A DNA stretch of 64,000 nucleotides from Allohahella marinimesophila (GTDB lineage: Bacteria; Pseudomonadota; Gammaproteobacteria; Pseudomonadales; Oleiphilaceae). This document shows, piece after piece, positions 62,101 to 64,000 of the stretch (position 1 is its first letter; each line of letters opens with the position of its first letter). The position numbers and the translations under genes were made by a program. The DNA is taken from positions 620,001 to 684,000 of the forward strand of contig NZ_BAABBO010000001.1 in the NCBI RefSeq assembly GCF_039538005.1, given 5' to 3'. Below the pieces are notes generated by a model. It was not told the origin of the DNA. It ran no database searches and saw nothing but the letters and a program-made list of their open reading frames with translations.

Positions 62101-62771
62101 ATTGTCGTGTCCAGTTGATGAAGGTCCTGAGTCGAGCCCTGCAGTGCCCGCCTGACTCTGGCTTGCAGTTCTGGTACGAATTCGTCCTCGAACCAGGGGT
62201 TTTTCTTCAGCCACGCCGTATTGCGCCAGGAAGGATGCGGCATTGGCAGCAGAATCGGCTCACCCGGAGCTGGTCTACCAAGCGCTGCGCGCCAGTTGGC
62301 AACCCTGGCGGTCATTGAAAGATGGCTCTGCTCGGGAAGATGCCAGCGCTGGGCATACTGGCCGATGAGCAGCACGAGATCCAGCTGCGGCATGAGCTGC
62401 GCCATGAGCTGCGTCCGCCAGCGCTCGGCACACTCGGATACAGGCGGCTTATCGCCACCTTTGCCGGTCTTGCCGCTGCCATCGTAGCCGGGAAAGCAGA
62501 AGGCCATCGGTGCAATGGCGAATTTGCCTGACTCATAGAAGGCTGTCTCATCGACGCCGAGCCAGCTACGGAGTCGCACACCAGAGGGGTCAAAAAAAGG
62601 CAGGCCCTTCAAGTGGGCCTTGTTACCCGGCGCCTGGCTGAAGATACCGATTCGTGCAGTCACGGGCAGCTGGAATATTGGCTTCGCTTCGGGAATCAGG
62701 CCCGCCACTTCGCAGAATTGACAGCGACTGATATCGTCCGCAATTGTCAGTAATTTAATCCTTCGGTTCAA
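62097..62771 (-). CDS. Uracil-DNA glycosylase superfamily protein
   Basis: A 224-residue protein of the UDG fold. Markers: CQFCEVAG (two Cys at the N-terminus), GIFSQAPGNKAHLKGLPFFD (first motif), PMAFCFPGYDGSGKTGKGGD, LVLLIGQYAQRW, and the last motif PMPHPSWRNTAWLKKNP. Some members cut uracil from DNA, others are of unknown use. Start TTG at 62771 has no obvious Shine-Dalgarno. Divergent from the cyclase gene, 69 bp apart. Confidence 0.78.
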   Translation of the reverse strand: MNRRIKLLTIADDISRCQFCEVAGLIPEAKPIFQLPVTARIGIFSQAPGNKAHLKGLPFFDPSGVRLRSWLGVDETAFYESGKFAIAPMAFCFPGYDGSGKTGKGGDKPPVSECAERWRTQLMAQLMPQLDLVLLIGQYAQRWHLPEQSHLSMTARVANWRAALGRPAPGEPILLPMPHPSWRNTAWLKKNPWFEDEFVPELQARVRRALQGSTQDLHQLDTTI

Positions 62772-62840
62772 TTGACACCCGTGGTCCTGCAGACCATTAT
62801 CAAAAGATCAGTGGATGACGAAAGGCAATAATAACAAGCG

Positions 62841-64000
62841 ATGCAGTCCAAATCCCGTCTGGTCGAGGAATTAACCGACTTCACTCTCGAACTGCTCGTC
62901 GACGAGCGGCGGAGGGCGACACCTGCTGGCAGTCAGGAAAGCCAATCCGCACAGAAAGGGGTGTCCGGCAGCCTTGCCAGACACTCACGCGGGGCGATCA
63001 CGACTGCGATTCGTGAGATTGTCGATCCCAGTCCGCTCAAGTTGACACCCGAGCTCAAGATAGCCACTGTCCTGATAGCCGATATCAGAGGCTTCACACA
63101 GCTCACCGCTTCAAACCGACCTACCCAGATCGTTGCCTTGCTCAACTTCTTCTTCACCAGAATGGTCGAGCTCATCTACAAGTACGACGGTTTTGTCGAC
63201 AAGTTCATGGGCGACAGTGTCATGGCCGTGTTCGGACTCAAGAACAAGCGTAAACCCCGCAGGTCCAGTCTCGACGCCGTCCGTTGTGCTGCTGAAATGC
63301 AGCGGTCCATGGAGGAAGTTAATCTCTTTGCGGCCCGCCTGGGGCTTGATGCAGTATATATCGGAGTGGGTTTGAACTGTGGCGAAGTGGTCGCGACCAC
63401 ACTGGGCTGTGAGACACATGGTGAATATACTGTCATCGGGGAGACGGTCAATGTGGCTGCCCGGGTCGAAGCGCATAGCCTTCGGGGGCAGGTCTTGCTG
63501 ACGGCGCCACTGTATTCTCTGGTCGAGCGATATGTGGCCGTCGGTGAGCCTGCCGATGTCTTCGTCAAGGGACAGCCGCGGCCGCTCAGGATCTATGAGC
63601 TCACGAGTGTCGAGCTGTCGGCCGAGGCCGATACTGCTGTCGAGGAAGAGGGGACAGCGCGTACATTGCACATTCCGCGTTGTGACGACCGGAAGAGTCC
63701 ACGGGTGCCGGTGCATCTGCCAATGCAGTACTGGCGAGTGGAAGGCACAACCATCGGCGCGGAGGTGGGGGAGGGGGAAATCCTCGACCTTGGTTACTAC
63801 GGCATGCGTGCTCGGACGAGCGAGTTTCTCGAACCCTTTTCTAATATCAAGTTTCCCTTCAGTCTTGCCATGGCATCGCCTACGGACCATGACATCTACG
63901 CCAAGGTCCTGCGTACCAGCAAGGACAGAAATGAGTATATCAGCAGCCTCGAGTTCACCGCCATACCGGCACATTGTGAGCGCTCACTGCACTCCTTCAT
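62841..64000 (+). CDS. Class III nucleotide (adenylate) cyclase with PilZ-like domain (partial, runs off right edge)
   Basis: The frame is open from ATG 62841 to the window end, about 386 codons. The cyclase catalytic domain (about residues 70-245) has both metal Asp residues (VLIADIRGFTQL; DKFMGDSVMAVFG, also with substrate Lys), YTVIGETVNVAARVEAHSL with transition-state Asn and Arg and a Thr consistent with ATP. From about residue 284 a PilZ-like region follows: RKSPRVPVHLPMQYWRV and EILDLGYYGMRARTSEFL. The second PilZ signature DxSxxG is altered (DLGYYG). No membrane helix is seen; it is probably a cytoplasmic cAMP-producing enzyme. Confidence 0.85.
   Translation, partial: MQSKSRLVEELTDFTLELLVDERRRATPAGSQESQSAQKGVSGSLARHSRGAITTAIREIVDPSPLKLTPELKIATVLIADIRGFTQLTASNRPTQIVALLNFFFTRMVELIYKYDGFVDKFMGDSVMAVFGLKNKRKPRRSSLDAVRCAAEMQRSMEEVNLFAARLGLDAVYIGVGLNCGEVVATTLGCETHGEYTVIGETVNVAARVEAHSLRGQVLLTAPLYSLVERYVAVGEPADVFVKGQPRPLRIYELTSVELSAEADTAVEEEGTARTLHIPRCDDRKSPRVPVHLPMQYWRVEGTTIGAEVGEGEILDLGYYGMRARTSEFLEPFSNIKFPFSLAMASPTDHDIYAKVLRTSKDRNEYISSLEFTAIPAHCERSLHSF

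Overview
The window is a stretch of a gammaproteobacterial chromosome, most probably from the Pseudomonadales or a related marine lineage. From memory, the order solute-binding protein, mltD, gloB, methyltransferase, rnhA, dnaQ, fimL, then cysI, metH and nfuA, resembles the corresponding region of Pseudomonas aeruginosa. No rRNA, CRISPR array, insertion sequence, integrase or phage gene was seen. Both ends cut a gene: a YejA-type binding protein on the left and a class III cyclase on the right.

Left third (1-23 kb), mostly core functions: cell-wall remodelling (mltD), methylglyoxal detoxification (gloB), replication and repair (rnhA, dnaQ), the type IV pilus/cAMP regulator fimL, sohB, sulfite reduction (cysI plus a DUF934 partner), B12-dependent methionine synthase (metH), Fe-S carrier nfuA, a TrpD2-like protein, an MFS transporter, the tusDCBE sulfur relay for tRNA thiolation, a BI-1/YccA membrane protein with a clear promoter and terminator, and tRNA-Ser(TGA) with a clear promoter.

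Middle (23-50 kb), more accessory: a three-gene operon (D-aminoacylase-like amidohydrolase, Asp-nucleophile alpha/beta hydrolase, YheT-like hydrolase) divergent from an AraC-type regulator that has a direct repeat against its start codon; moeA; a GMC oxidoreductase with a Tat-exported lipoprotein partner; an orphan rhombosortase; a fasciclin protein; a SIMPL protein; srkA; a TetR/aidB pair with a palindromic operator candidate; a 1880-residue secreted modular SGNH esterase-like protein; a GGDEF-EAL protein; ppnP; and an unrecognised operon of a secreted protein, a polytopic membrane protein and a vWA-like protein.

Right part (50-64 kb): a complete urease operon without a urea transporter (ureD, a short gap, then ureABCEFG). 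It continues directly into a GCS2-type carboxylate-amine ligase with no canonical start codon and an AstE/AspA-type zinc hydrolase, the most interesting unexplained association here. Next come an outer-membrane barrel/lipoprotein pair, a saccharopine-dehydrogenase-like oxidoreductase, a uracil-DNA-glycosylase-like protein with a small membrane protein, and a class III nucleotide cyclase fused to a PilZ-like domain. FimL and the cyclase together suggest cAMP and c-di-GMP control of surface behaviour, but that link is inference.
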